Shown one piece after another: positions 1 through 8,366 of a DNA stretch of 64,000 bases. Origin of the DNA: CAWEYO01 sp963813315 (lineage in GTDB: Bacteria; Pseudomonadota; Alphaproteobacteria; Rhizobiales; Rhizobiaceae); contig CAWEYO010000016.1 in NCBI GenBank assembly GCA_963813315.1, positions 136,392 to 200,391 on the forward strand, in the 5' to 3' direction. A model generated the notes under the pieces. The model was not told the DNA's origin, did no database searches, and saw only the letters and a program-made list of their open reading frames with translations. Made by a program: the position numbers and the translations under genes. Every line of letters starts with the position of its first letter. Positions within the stretch are counted from its first letter, which is position 1.

Positions 1-1103
1 ACGCCGTCCACGATCGCCGTCTGCCCCGCAAGCGCAATGCGGGCGCCAAGCCGTGCAAGTTCCTGCACATGCATGAAGCGGTTTTCGAAAATCGTCTCGG
101 TGATGTGCGACTTGCCCTTGGCCATCGTCATCAGGCCCATGAACTGCGCCTGCAGATCGGTCGGGAAGCCCGGAAACGGCTCGGTCGTGATATCGACCGG
201 GACGATGCCGGAACCATTGCGTTTCACTCGGATGCCGGAATTGACGGGAATGATCTCCGCCCCGGTCTGGCCGATGACGTCGAGCGCGCCCTGCAGCAGG
301 TCCGCCCTCGCATTCTCCAGAACGACGTCGCCACCGGTCATCGCCACGGCCATGGCGTAGGTGCCGGTTTCGATACGATCAGGAATGACCTGGTGGCGCG
401 CGCCGGCGAGCGAATCGACGCCTTCGATCGTGATCGTCGGCGTACCGGCGCCCGAGATTCTGGCGCCCATCGCGTTGAGGCAGTCGGCGAGGTTGACCAC
501 TTCGGGCTCGCGCGCGGCATTTTCCAGCACCGTTTCGCCCTTTGCGAGGCTTGCCGCCATCATCAATACATGGGTGGCGCCGACTGAAACCTTGGGAAAG
601 ACATAGCGATTGCCAACCAGCCGGTTCGGCGCCCTGGCATGCACATAGCCGCCTTCGATATCGATCGCGGCGCCCAGCGCCCGCAGCCCTTCAATGAACA
701 GGTCGACCGGCCGTGTGCCGATGGCGCAGCCGCCCGGCAGCGAGACGCGGGCCTCGCCCATGCGCGCCAGCAGCGGCCCGATGACCCAAAAACTCGCCCG
801 CATCCTCGAGACCAGCTCGTAGGGCGCCGTGGTGTCGACGATGTGCCGGGCCGAGAAATGGATCGTGCGCGAATAGCCCTCGTTCTGGCTTTCGCGGCGG
901 CCGTTGACCGAATAGTCCACTCCGTGATTGCCGAGTATGCGGATCAACTGCTCGACGTCGGCCAGATGCGGTACGTTGTCCAGCGTCAACGTGTCGTCGG
1001 TCAATAGCGAGGCAATCATCAGCGGAAGAGCGGCGTTCTTGGCGCCCGAGATCGGTATTCTGCCGGTCAGTGCGTTGCCGCCGACAATGCGGATGCGGTC
1101 CAT
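1..1103 (-). CDS. murA: UDP-N-acetylglucosamine 1-carboxyvinyltransferase (MurA), 3' end off the left edge
   Basis: MurA transfers enolpyruvate from PEP to UDP-GlcNAc, the first committed step of peptidoglycan synthesis in the cytoplasm. The minus strand reads without interruption from ATG at 1103 (MDRIRIVGG) to the window edge. It shows the N-terminal NAALPLMIASLL block and the loop GGCAIGTRPVDLF holding the catalytic Cys. About 367 of the usual ~430 residues are present, so the C-terminus lies outside. Codon use and continuity look like a normal core gene. The assignment is secure. Confidence 0.96.
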   Translation of the reverse strand, partial: MDRIRIVGGNALTGRIPISGAKNAALPLMIASLLTDDTLTLDNVPHLADVEQLIRILGNHGVDYSVNGRRESQNEGYSRTIHFSARHIVDTTAPYELVSRMRASFWVIGPLLARMGEARVSLPGGCAIGTRPVDLFIEGLRALGAAIDIEGGYVHARAPNRLVGNRYVFPKVSVGATHVLMMAASLAKGETVLENAAREPEVVNLADCLNAMGARISGAGTPTITIEGVDSLAGARHQVIPDRIETGTYAMAVAMTGGDVVLENARADLLQGALDVIGQTGAEIIPVNSGIRVKRNGSGIVPVDITTEPFPGFPTDLQAQFMGLMTMAKGKSHITETIFENRFMHVQELARLGARIALAGQTAIVDG

Positions 1104-1194
1104 ATGGAAGCATTTCTCCGGCAAGCGCCGGCTTAGCATCGGTTGAGATTGAACGGCTCGTCTAACCTATCAAGCGGCCTGTATCAAGAAAGGG

Positions 1195-1224
1195 TGAATG
1201 GTGAATAGTGAATGGTGAATGGCG
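1195..1224. repeat. Short GTGAAT-type tandem repeat
   Basis: Four near-identical copies of a 7-8 base unit (GTGAATG/GTGAATA) lie about 90 bases upstream of murA. A partly complementary stretch at 1267-1288 (TTCACCGTTCATTCACTAC) could pair with it. A stem here would sit just past the stop of the small gene 1275-1466 and might act as its terminator. That role is inference. Confidence 0.5.
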
Positions 1225-1274
1225 AGAAGGGGAGGTGTGGGTGCGGAAGACGGGACGCCTACTCCTTTCACCGT

Positions 1275-1466
1275 TCATTCACTACTCCCTTCCACGTCAG
1301 CTCCTGCCTCCTTCGCCAGGCCCTCGGGCCGGGTATCTGCCTCGCCGGTCCGGCGCGATCTCGTCTGTGCTTTGCGCCTCATGAGGTTGGCGCGTAGTTC
1401 CTCGGCCTGCCGCGCCTTTCGGTCCGCCGCCTTCTTTTTCCTGTCAGGTGCCTGGTTCTCTGTCAT
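1275..1466 (-). CDS. Small basic charged protein upstream of murA
   Basis: The 63-residue product begins MTENQAPDRKKKAADRKARQ and is very rich in Lys, Arg, Glu and Ala, with a central NLMRRKAQTRSRR stretch. Small proteins of this style are common upstream of murA in Rhizobiales, which supports the reading frame, but I know of no assigned function. It has no membrane segment or signal peptide. An in-frame ATG at 1511 would add 15 residues. I prefer 1466 because the upstream part looks unlike the rest and overlaps a repeat element at 1531. Confidence 0.6.
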   Translation of the reverse strand: MTENQAPDRKKKAADRKARQAEELRANLMRRKAQTRSRRTGEADTRPEGLAKEAGADVEGSSE

Positions 1467-1530
1467 CCCGATTGCTTGCCACGCCAATTCTCTGCCATTC
1501 GCCTGCGTCATTGTGGCCGTCCGATGGCCG

Positions 1531-1699
1531 CTAGAGTGGCGAATCCGAAATTCGTATTGCCTTGGAGCGAGGCTCGGATCGAATTTCGGATTCAAAGCCA
1601 CGCTAGCCACTTATTGAATCTCGTGTGGTTTACGGATTTGAAGTTCCTGAGAACGCGGATGCCTTGGAAATGACAGGAACTTCAAATCCACCACACGAG
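1531..1699. repeat. Composite two-palindrome repeat, copy 1
   Basis: The element is two adjacent imperfect palindromes. The first, 1531-1606, is bounded by CTAGAGTGGC and GCCACGCTAG. The second, 1620-1699, is bounded by CTCGTGTGG and CCACACGAG, with internal arms GAAGTTCCTG and CAGGAACTTC. A nearly identical 167-base copy lies at 16216-16382. It has no ORF of its own and looks like a short nonautonomous or extragenic palindromic element. Confidence 0.85.
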
Positions 1700-1775
1700 C
1701 GCAAGGTTTGAATAATCCCGCATACATCGCTTGCGCCGGATGGCCCGATATGGCAGAAGGCGCCGCATTCGCGAC

Positions 1776-1850
<75 letters not shown>

Positions 1851-1977
1851 GTTTCCCTTATGAATTCCAATGGTTTGCAATTTGGCGCGCGCAGAGGCGC
1901 GCAGAACAAAGCGTGCTTTCACTTTGACCGGCATCAAGCGATGCTTAGCTAACGTCAGAATTTCACGAAGAATAGCA

Positions 1978-2009
1978 AAAGCCGCCCACTACGAGAATTG
2001 GGCGGCTTC
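1978..2009 (-). terminator. Rho-independent terminator of the first AHL synthase gene
   Basis: A perfect 8-bp stem (GCCGCCCA/TGGGCGGC, loop 10) lies about 45 bases past the stop of the minus-strand synthase. Read on the minus strand, the stem is followed by TTTTGC, as in an intrinsic terminator. Confidence 0.75.
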
Positions 2010-2053
2010 CGAGCTTCGCCCGCCCCTTCAATCAACAGCCTTTAAGCTCGCTT

Positions 2054-2659
2054 TCAATGATGTTGGCACGATCTGCGCCCATCATCCACAAGCTGAGTAA
2101 GGCGCGAACGCGTCCGCTCGTCGAAGTGCGCTACCACGGCGATGGTATCTTGCCCGCCTACCTTTTGGACATGGCCAAGCGAACGGAACATGAGATGACC
2201 TTGCAGGAGCCTTATCAAGTGCAAGGGCGCGAGTTCGATCACGACGGAATTGATCCCATTTTCGAGTCCCCATTCCACGTAGCCAAGCACCAATTTGGCG
2301 ACCGCCCAGCTAATGCTCATTTCGGCGCCCCTGTAGACGCGATCCACCGCGAAACGGGTCAACTCATAGGTCCTTTCGCTTGCAGGCGGAGGACCGTCGC
2401 ACAGCTGCGGATAGATTTCCGTCAACAGGTACGGCCGAACTGTTGGCAACAGGCGCTGATAGCCAACGAGTTGTCGCTGGTCGTAGAGCAGCATGTGGAT
2501 CGCGTATTCGTCGTCAAAGGCATCACGTTCCAGCCCATCCGGCTTTCGCAGAGGCTCCCAACCAGCCTCTTCGACGAATATCTTGTGCCGAAACCGATGG
2601 GCCTCCCGAAGCTCCTCGCGACTGCCATGTAGGTTCGTCCTGTCGATGATCTTGATCAT
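2054..2659 (-). CDS. LuxI-family acyl-homoserine-lactone synthase (first)
   Basis: Autoinducer synthases of this family make an acyl-homoserine lactone from S-adenosylmethionine and an acyl-ACP or acyl-CoA. The 201-residue protein has the family's N-terminal pattern RFRHKIFVEEAGWE, then ERDAFDDEY, RLLPT and ELTRF, which cover the invariant Arg, Phe, Trp, Asp, Arg and Glu positions. The sequence style resembles the BjaI/RpaI branch, whose members use CoA-linked substrates, but the substrate cannot be read from sequence. ATG 2659 is preceded by GGGGACGGGCA. The gene is divergent from the LuxR gene at 3150 and ends at an intrinsic terminator. Confidence 0.9.
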   Translation of the reverse strand: MIKIIDRTNLHGSREELREAHRFRHKIFVEEAGWEPLRKPDGLERDAFDDEYAIHMLLYDQRQLVGYQRLLPTVRPYLLTEIYPQLCDGPPPASERTYELTRFAVDRVYRGAEMSISWAVAKLVLGYVEWGLENGINSVVIELAPLHLIRLLQGHLMFRSLGHVQKVGGQDTIAVVAHFDERTRSRLTQLVDDGRRSCQHH

Positions 2660-2834
2660 TGCCCGTCCCCATCTCGATTCTCATCTCCTCCTGCGTCTTC
2701 GGCCGCCGACAGAGCTCGATCAGCGTGCTCAGCGAGGTCACCGCATGTTTGGCCTGCTTTTCGACGCGCGCTTGACGCGAGCGTCTCTCGTCTCATTTCA
2801 CCGTCACCACGTCGTAGGAGCTTGATCGGTTGGC

Positions 2835-2850
2835 TGGTCTATTTCGACCA
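2835..2850. promoter_or_regulatory. Short dyad in the luxI/luxR divergent region
   Basis: TGGTC-6-GACCA forms a 16-base dyad between the divergent synthase and regulator genes, roughly 175 bases upstream of the synthase start. It could be a regulator site but is short and may be chance. Confidence 0.25.
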
Positions 2851-3149
2851 TCCGAACTTCTGGCCGGCATGTACCAAGTCTTTGCCACAACGCCAACGGC
2901 GCTTTCATGAACCACGGCCAAATCCGGATCGCTGATGAATGCTGCGCAAGGCGTTCATAAGTTGGTCGCGACAAGGTCTGTCTCGAAACCAAGCGCGCTC
3001 AAATCGACGCCCTCAACGTCAAAACACTGCGCGCATTTGGTCGGCGATTGCACAAATCAACTCGCATTCGGCACTTATGCCCACTATTGCGCGCCGCCGT
3101 CGCCGGGTAGTTTCCGTAGAAACTGCCAAGCTCTGAAGAGTGGGACGGT

Positions 3150-3863
3150 ATGCTCGATTCGGACGTGTTCGACTTCATGATGCGCTCACAGGCACCCCGG
3201 CCGCGCTCTGAGCTATTGGACGACCTCTGGCGATGCGCTGCCATGCTTGGGTTCGAGCACCTGATCCTGAGCGGCGTGCCGGTCGGCGCCCAGAATCCCG
3301 AGCCGCTGGTTGAGCTGAACGGATGGCCGCAAGGTTGGTTCGCCCGGTATGTCGAACGGGGCTATGTGTCCGTCGACAGCGTCTGCCTGTACTCGGCGCG
3401 AAGCATCCGGCCGTTTGATTGGGCCGATGTTCCTCCTGAATTTTCAGATACGAAGGGTGCGCGACGGGTTAACGCGGAGGCCGGCGAATTCGGCATCAGA
3501 AGCGGATTTGCGGTACCGATGCTGAGTACCCGGCACAGCTGGCAATCGGTGGCCTCCTTTGGGTCGTCTCAAAGGAAGCTGCGTCTGTCTGACCGGGAAA
3601 AGATGCGGATCGTTGCAATTGCGACATTTGCCGGCATGGCGATCGAGCTCGGCAGCCAGGCACGCATTCACCTGACCCCCCGGGAACGCGAGGTGTTGCT
3701 GTGGGCGGCCGCGGGCAAATCCGCCTGGGAGATAGGCTCAATTCTAAAGGTGTCGGAACCGGCCGTGCGCAAGCACGAGAAGGCCGCCCGTCGCAAATTC
3801 GGTGTCACCACAACCATTCAGGCCATTGTCGAGGCTACGCGCCAACGCCTCATACATCCCTAG
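3150..3863 (+). CDS. LuxR-family quorum-sensing regulator
   Basis: The 237-residue protein has an N-terminal autoinducer-binding domain (about residues 15-160) containing the family's WFARYVERGYVSVDSV-type stretch. A C-terminal GerE/LuxR helix-turn-helix follows at about 172-232 (LTPREREVLLWAAAGKSAWE). In this family, binding of an acyl-homoserine lactone controls dimerisation and DNA binding. The gene lies between two LuxI-type synthase genes, one divergent and one downstream on the same strand, so it is probably their cognate regulator. The stop is embedded in a short palindromic repeat. Confidence 0.9.
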   Translation: MLDSDVFDFMMRSQAPRPRSELLDDLWRCAAMLGFEHLILSGVPVGAQNPEPLVELNGWPQGWFARYVERGYVSVDSVCLYSARSIRPFDWADVPPEFSDTKGARRVNAEAGEFGIRSGFAVPMLSTRHSWQSVASFGSSQRKLRLSDREKMRIVAIATFAGMAIELGSQARIHLTPREREVLLWAAAGKSAWEIGSILKVSEPAVRKHEKAARRKFGVTTTIQAIVEATRQRLIHP

Positions 3864-3953
3864 AGGATCGGTCCCGAATGTGGGAACCGGTTTCGGGAAA
3901 ATCCGATGCTCAAACAAAGAGATAGAGCAGCAGTCTGTGCGTCCGCTGCTCTA
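3862..3953. repeat. Dispersed palindromic repeat, copy A
   Basis: The unit reads GAGGATCGGTCCCGAA through TTTCGGGAAAATCCGATGC, then AACAAAGAGATAGAGC and a closing small hairpin AGAGCAGCAG/CTGCTCT. Related copies lie at 5050-5157 and, inverted, at 15996-16085. It fills the gap between the LuxR and second LuxI genes. Confidence 0.75.
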
Positions 3954-3958
3954 GTCAA

Positions 3959-3976
3959 GGTATCAAGGTTGATACC
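3959..3976. promoter_or_regulatory. Candidate lux-box-like dyad upstream of the second synthase
   Basis: GGTATCAA-GG-TTGATACC is an 18-base dyad with perfect 8-base arms, 52 bases before the start of the second LuxI-type gene. Size, symmetry and position fit a LuxR-type operator that would give autoinduction. No binding evidence exists and the sequence is not a textbook lux box. Confidence 0.5.
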
Positions 3977-4028
3977 ATGATCGGCACGCCGGTTTGGTGC
4001 AGTGTTCTCCCAGCAAGGGGAGAACACG

Positions 4029-4679
4029 ATGATATCCGCACATGTCGTCACGACGGCAAACAAGCACCTCTACACCGATCATATGGATGAGTTCCTGCGT
4101 CGACGGCACGATTTTTTCGTAACGCAAAAGGGATGGCGTCCGCCAAGTCCAACTGGCCGCGAAGTCGACCAGTTCGACACAGACGCCGCAACCTACATCC
4201 TGGGGATCGAGGACGGGCGCGTGGTGACATCGGCTCGCCTCATCCCGACCTCTGAACCCACCATGATTTCCGAGGTTTTCCCTGATCTCTGCGAGATGCG
4301 CGCTCTGCCGCGGCGCCGCGACTGGGCGGAATGGACGAGAACGTTCGTGCTTCCCGAGAAGCGCTCTTTCAGCAGGCGGGGTACGCTGACGGAGCTGTCC
4401 TGTGCCGTGATGGAGTATGCAATCGACGAAGGTCTAGCGGCACTCTGCGGCGTGCAGGAGACCTATTTCATGCCACGACACGCTGCGCTTGGGTGGAGGG
4501 CGCTACCGCTCGGCCTGCCGCGACAATTCGGCGACGAGACATACATCGTGGCCTATATCGACGTGAGCGAGGAGGCACTGGAAAGCGTTCGCAGAATCCT
4601 CGGAATAGACCACCCGCTGCTGGTCAGACGCGGCATGGTACGCCCCTTCCAGGAGCCCACTCAGGTGCACGTCAACTGA
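4029..4679 (+). CDS. LuxI-family acyl-homoserine-lactone synthase (second)
   Basis: The 216-residue protein starts at ATG 4029, preceded by GGGGAGAACACG; an earlier TTG at 4002 has no such site. Family landmarks are RRHDFFVTQKGW, DQFDTDAATY, SARLIPT and EWTRTFV. It is clearly diverged from the first synthase at 2054-2659, so the two may make different signals. A dyad at 3959-3976 may control it. The stop overlaps the start of the next gene (TGATG), so the two are probably translationally coupled. Confidence 0.85.
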   Translation: MISAHVVTTANKHLYTDHMDEFLRRRHDFFVTQKGWRPPSPTGREVDQFDTDAATYILGIEDGRVVTSARLIPTSEPTMISEVFPDLCEMRALPRRRDWAEWTRTFVLPEKRSFSRRGTLTELSCAVMEYAIDEGLAALCGVQETYFMPRHAALGWRALPLGLPRQFGDETYIVAYIDVSEEALESVRRILGIDHPLLVRRGMVRPFQEPTQVHVN

Positions 4680-4735
4680 TGAGAAACCAGCCACAACTGA
4701 TGAAAAAACAGCCACAACTGATGAAAAACCAGCCA
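4673..4735 (+). repeat. Three tandem 21-base units across a stop/start junction
   Basis: The unit CAACTGATGAAAAACCAGCC(A) is present at 4673-4693, 4694-4714 and 4715-4735 with two or fewer differences. The first unit holds the stop of the synthase and the start of the next gene, and each unit contains TGATG. Confidence 0.9.
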
Positions 4736-4939
4736 CCGCCGCGCGCTCGCAAAGAACGAAGACTGACCGATGCCGAGAGGCAGACGCTTGAGTATATGGA
4801 GGACGCGGTCGAACAACTTGTCGTCATGAGCTTTCAAAACTTCACCATGGTCAGTTTCCTTCTCGCGATGGTGAAGGAGGAGATCACGCGTACGCTCGGC
4901 AAGCAAACAGCGAGAAAACGCCATCTGGCAGGGCGTTGA
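4679..4939 (+). CDS. Small protein coupled to the second AHL synthase
   Basis: The 86-residue product begins with repeated QPQLMKN/QPQLMKK heptads. It continues with a charged region (RKERRLTDAERQTLEYMEDA) and a hydrophobic segment VMSFQNFTMVSFLLAMV around residues 49-65. The start is set at ATG 4679 inside the synthase stop; in-frame ATGs at 4700 and 4721 in the repeat units are equally possible. I do not recognise the family. Its position suggests a role tied to the signal synthase, which is inference only. Confidence 0.6.
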   Translation: MRNQPQLMKKQPQLMKNQPPPRARKERRLTDAERQTLEYMEDAVEQLVVMSFQNFTMVSFLLAMVKEEITRTLGKQTARKRHLAGR

Positions 4940-5049
4940 AACCTTCAATGGAAAGCTCGTTCGAAGGAGCTTGGCGCTTGCATTGAAGCAATGCCCGCGA
5001 GCAATGCATGCTCTTCGATGCGTTGCTCTCGCAATTCCGCACCTGCCTC

Positions 5050-5157
5050 TAGAGCATCGGACCCGAAAGTGGGAACGGTTTCGGGAAATCCGATGCTCAA
5101 ACAAAGAGATAGAGCGGCAGCCCTGATCCCGTGATTCCGTCAAGTGTCCGCCGCTCT
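5050..5157. repeat. Dispersed palindromic repeat, copy B
   Basis: The unit starts AGAGCATCGGACCCGAAAG, returns with TTTCGGGAAATCCGATGCTC, continues AACAAAGAGATAGAGCGGCAG and closes with CCGCCGCTCT. It matches copy A at 3862-3953 in order and content. Confidence 0.75.
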
Positions 5158-5226
5158 GGCGGGCAACGATTGTGCATGGATAGCCATCGCCAACCATTCC
5201 GTTGGCATGCTACTGATACTGGTATC
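5158..5226. promoter_or_regulatory. Conserved upstream region of the RTX gene, copy 1
   Basis: The stretch beginning GGCGGGCAACGATTGTGCATG recurs at 7868-7930 upstream of the second secretion cluster. It contains a perfect dyad GCCAAC-6-GTTGGC (5189-5206) and GATAC-TG-GTATC (5215-5226). Conservation before two related genes suggests shared regulation. The regulator is unknown; the LuxR protein nearby is a guess. Confidence 0.45.
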
Positions 5227-5312
5227 TATTGGATCGAATCTATCCATAGTTGCGTAAAATCGGAAGTATATGCCGATCCGCTACCAGGGTTGGCGTCAAG
5301 GAGGCTATTCCC

Positions 5313-7603
5313 ATGACTACCTATTTGTTGACGTCGCGCACCTTCACTCTCCGCCAGCCCGCAACCGCGAGCAAGTATCATATCTTTCAGGCGGCGATCG
5401 CTGCGTCCGCGGATGGCATCGCGCTTTCGGCCCGTTCGCCGCTTACGGTGGAAGGCATGGCGGGCTATGCCGGGGTCATGACGACGTTCACAGGCACCGA
5501 GGGCAATGACAGGGCAGACGCGACAATCGATGTACTGAGCGGATTCACCGGCGGTACGTTGAGCCAGCTCAGGGACCAGACAGGCGACACGATCAGTGGC
5601 GGCGGCGGCCACGACACAATCGTTGCGGGTATCGGCAACGACTTGATTGCCGGCGGGGCAGGCGACGATTTACTCAATGGCGGCTTTGACGGCGACGACA
5701 CTATCGACGGCGGCAGCGGCAACGACGCGATCTTCGCGGGCGACGGCAATGATTGGCTCACCGGTGGCGACGGCAACGACCTGATGGATGGCGGCGACGA
5801 CCGCGACACAATCTTTGCGGGTATCGGCAACAACTCGATTGCCGGCGGGGCAGGCGTGGATAATCTCGACGGCGGTGCCGGCGATGACATTTTCGACCTC
5901 GCCAATGGCGATTTCGACGCCGGCAGAGTCCATCCAGGGCGCGGAAGACAGCGGCAGCGGCACGCGCGACGAGATCGTGCTGACAATCCCGACCACTGTC
6001 GACTTCTCCTTGGGCACGGTCTCCGGCGTGGAGACGCTCAGCGGCAGCAGCGGCAACGACACCGTCGCGATGCCGGCGAAGCAATGGGCGGGGTTCAGCT
6101 ATTGGATTGATCTCGATGACGGCACGGACGTGCTCAACATCGTAGCGAGTGGATCTTGGACATTTCAAGCTCGCCGCTCCGTCCATCGGCCAAATCGAGA
6201 CCGGCAATCTCACGGGCACGACCAGCGACGAGACTTGACGCTCACGAGGCGACCAGCTCGACGCCATCATTATCGGCGCGGGCACGATCAATCTCGGCGA
6301 CGGTTACGATACGATCAACTTGACTTCGACCTCGGACGACCTCAACGCGCTGGGGGCACAAGGGTTCGTCGGGCCGAATTCGATTGCATATGAGAGGATC
6401 CAGGGCGTCGAGGAGATATCGGCCGCCGGCGCGACGGCCGGCGTGAAGATAATCCTGAGCGCCCAGCACGCAGCCTTCAAGATCACCGGCGGCGCGTTTG
6501 ACGACACGATCACCGGCGGCTTCGGCGCCGACACGATCGACGGCGGCGCCGGCGTCGACGTCCTGAGCGGCGGCGGCGGCGACGACTTGATTGTCCTCGC
6601 CACTAGCGATTTCGCCCCGGGCGAATCGATTCACGGCGGCAGCGGCACGCGCGACCAGATCATACTCACGGGTGGGACTACAGTCGACTTCACCACCGGC
6701 ACGGTCTCCGGCATCGAGAAGCTCACAGGCAGCATTGGCGACGACGACGTGACGATGAGCGTGACGCAATGGGCGGGGTTCGTCACGATCGATCTCGGCG
6801 TCGGCACGGACGCGCTCAACGTCAAGGCCGCCGGGATCGTGGACATTTCCGGGCTCGGCGCTCCGTCGTGGGGCTATGAGACAGGCAGTCTCACCGGCTC
6901 GGCCGGCGCAGACACGGTGAGGCTCACCGGCACCCAGCTCGACGCGATCATCATCGGCAACGGCACGATCAACCTCGACCTCGGCATCGATACGATCGAG
7001 CTGACCTCGCACGCGGTAGACGTCACCAATCTGAACAACGGGGGTGATGCACAACTCACAGGCGTCGAGGTGATCACGGCCGTCAACTCCACGAACGCCG
7101 TGTCCTGGGTGCTGGACAAGCAGAGCGAAGGCTTGCAGCTCTTCGGCGGCGCGTTCGCCGACAGGATCACCGGCGGGGGTGGAAATGACTTGCTCGCCGG
7201 CGGCAACGGCGCTGATACGCTGACAGGTGGAGGCGGCCACGACGTGCTGCTCGGCGGTGCCGGCAACGACATACTCAGCGGCGGGGCTGGCGCGGACAAG
7301 TTCTTCTTCAATAGCGCGCTGAGCGCGGCCAGCAATATCGACAAGATCGCCGATTTCTCGTTGAGCGGCGACATGGTGCAGTTGGAGAACGCGGTGTTCA
7401 CCGCCCTGACGACAACCGGCACGCTGGCCGCGGGCGCCTTCTATGTCGGCGCAGCGGCGCACGATGCCAACGACCGCATCATCTACAACGATAAGACCGG
7501 CGCGCTGAGCTACGACGCTGACGGCAAAGGCGGCGCCGCGGCGGTGCAGTTCGCCACGCTCACCGGGCTGGCGCTCACCAACGCCGACTTCGTGGTGGTG
7601 TGA
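5313..7603 (+). pseudogene. RTX (hemolysin-type calcium-binding) secreted protein, frameshifted
   Basis: The gene starts at ATG 5313 after AAGGAGG. Frame 1 runs to about 5924 with many GGxGxDxxx nonapeptides (GGAGDDLLNGG, GGDGNDLMDGG). An extra A near 5925 moves coding to the next frame (ESIQGAEDSGSGTRDE). Further indels between about 6150 and 6247, including an in-frame TGA, precede a clean 450-residue tail ending at 7603. Such proteins bind calcium in the RTX turns and leave the cell by type I secretion using a C-terminal signal. Two internal units resemble each other (QWAGF...LTGTQLDAII type), which locates the indels. It lies upstream of its probable exporter genes. The decay looks real, but sequencing error in repeats is possible. 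Confidence 0.8.
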
Positions 7604-7626
7604 GGTCAACGGACCGGGCGTTCGGC

Positions 7627-7702
7627 AGGTAGGTCTGTCGTTCGCAGCATCAGCGCCGGGCGATGAATTGAGGGCGGCGTTCTGGCATTGTGCCGGGCGC
7701 CG
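7627..7702 (+). pseudogene. Relic of a type I secretion ABC transporter 5' end
   Basis: About 75 bases directly after the RTX stop match the first ~25 codons of the transporter at 9064 (shared CAGCGCCGGGC, ATGAATTGAGGGC and GGCATTGTG blocks). The ATG is lost and the match stops abruptly. The simplest reading is that the first RTX gene once had its own exporter and only this scar remains. Confidence 0.7.
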
Positions 7703-7867
7703 CCCTCAGCGTGCTTCTGATCCTGGTCGCCGTAATCCTCGTGCGTGCCTAGTCGAGGCGGGCGACGGGATGTGATCTCGCGCAGTCCTATGCTCAGGCC
7801 GGTCTGGCGCAACGCCGACATGATCCGTGCGATGGGCCAAACGACCACTCACGATTTCCGCACTTGC

Positions 7868-7930
7868 CGCCCCAGCGGACAACAATTGTGCACGGATCGC
7901 CATCGCCACGTATCTGCCAACGTGCTAGTC
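7868..7930. promoter_or_regulatory. Conserved upstream region, copy 2
   Basis: CCGCCCCAGCGGACAACAAT and the following GTGCACGGATCGCCATCGCC parallel 5150-5212. Here the dyad is CACGT-8-ACGTG. It lies about 440 bases before the DUF4347 gene, inside the duplicated segment. Confidence 0.45.
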
Positions 7931-8112
7931 GAAGGGCGTTAATCGGGCAAATTGGAATACCGGTTAGGCAGCAGGGTTCAGCGTCACTGCGGAGCCTGTT
8001 GCATACCGTTGAGCGCGTCCGGGAAAAGTTGGCAGCGGTATCCGGATGGTCGCGCGACAAGACCAGGGCTTGGGACGGGTGGCAATTCGACGACAAGTCG
8101 TCTCGCTGAGAA

Positions 8113-8175
8113 GCATGATCCGGCACCGAATTTCGGCGCTGCAGGAAGCGGCAGCCTTTTCGGATAAAATCATGC
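8113..8175. repeat. Palindromic element with GCATGATCCG arms
   Basis: GCATGATCCG at the left pairs with CGGATAAAATCATGC at the right, enclosing CGAATTTCGGCG and GCAGGAAGCGGCAGCC. Elements of this form are common between genes in Mesorhizobium-like genomes. It occupies the long gap 7931-8366, which otherwise shows no gene. Confidence 0.55.
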
Positions 8176-8366
8176 GCAAAAACAAAAAGTTAGAGCGCAA
8201 CAATAAGTCAGAGCGCGATGTCGGTTCGAGGTGAATCGTCTCGCTCTGGGAACGTGAACGCAACCGAGAGTTTGCGACTGTCGTCCGGTCGCCGATGTCG
8301 TCGGCGCACATGGTTGTTGTGTGTCCAGCATCGAACCGCTGAAAAACCTGAGAGGAAACCGTTTTA

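Noticed and set aside
6242..7609. 455-codon minus-strand frame opposite the RTX gene
   Set aside because: Produced by the repetitive GGCGGC/GACGAC coding of the RTX turns; no independent support.
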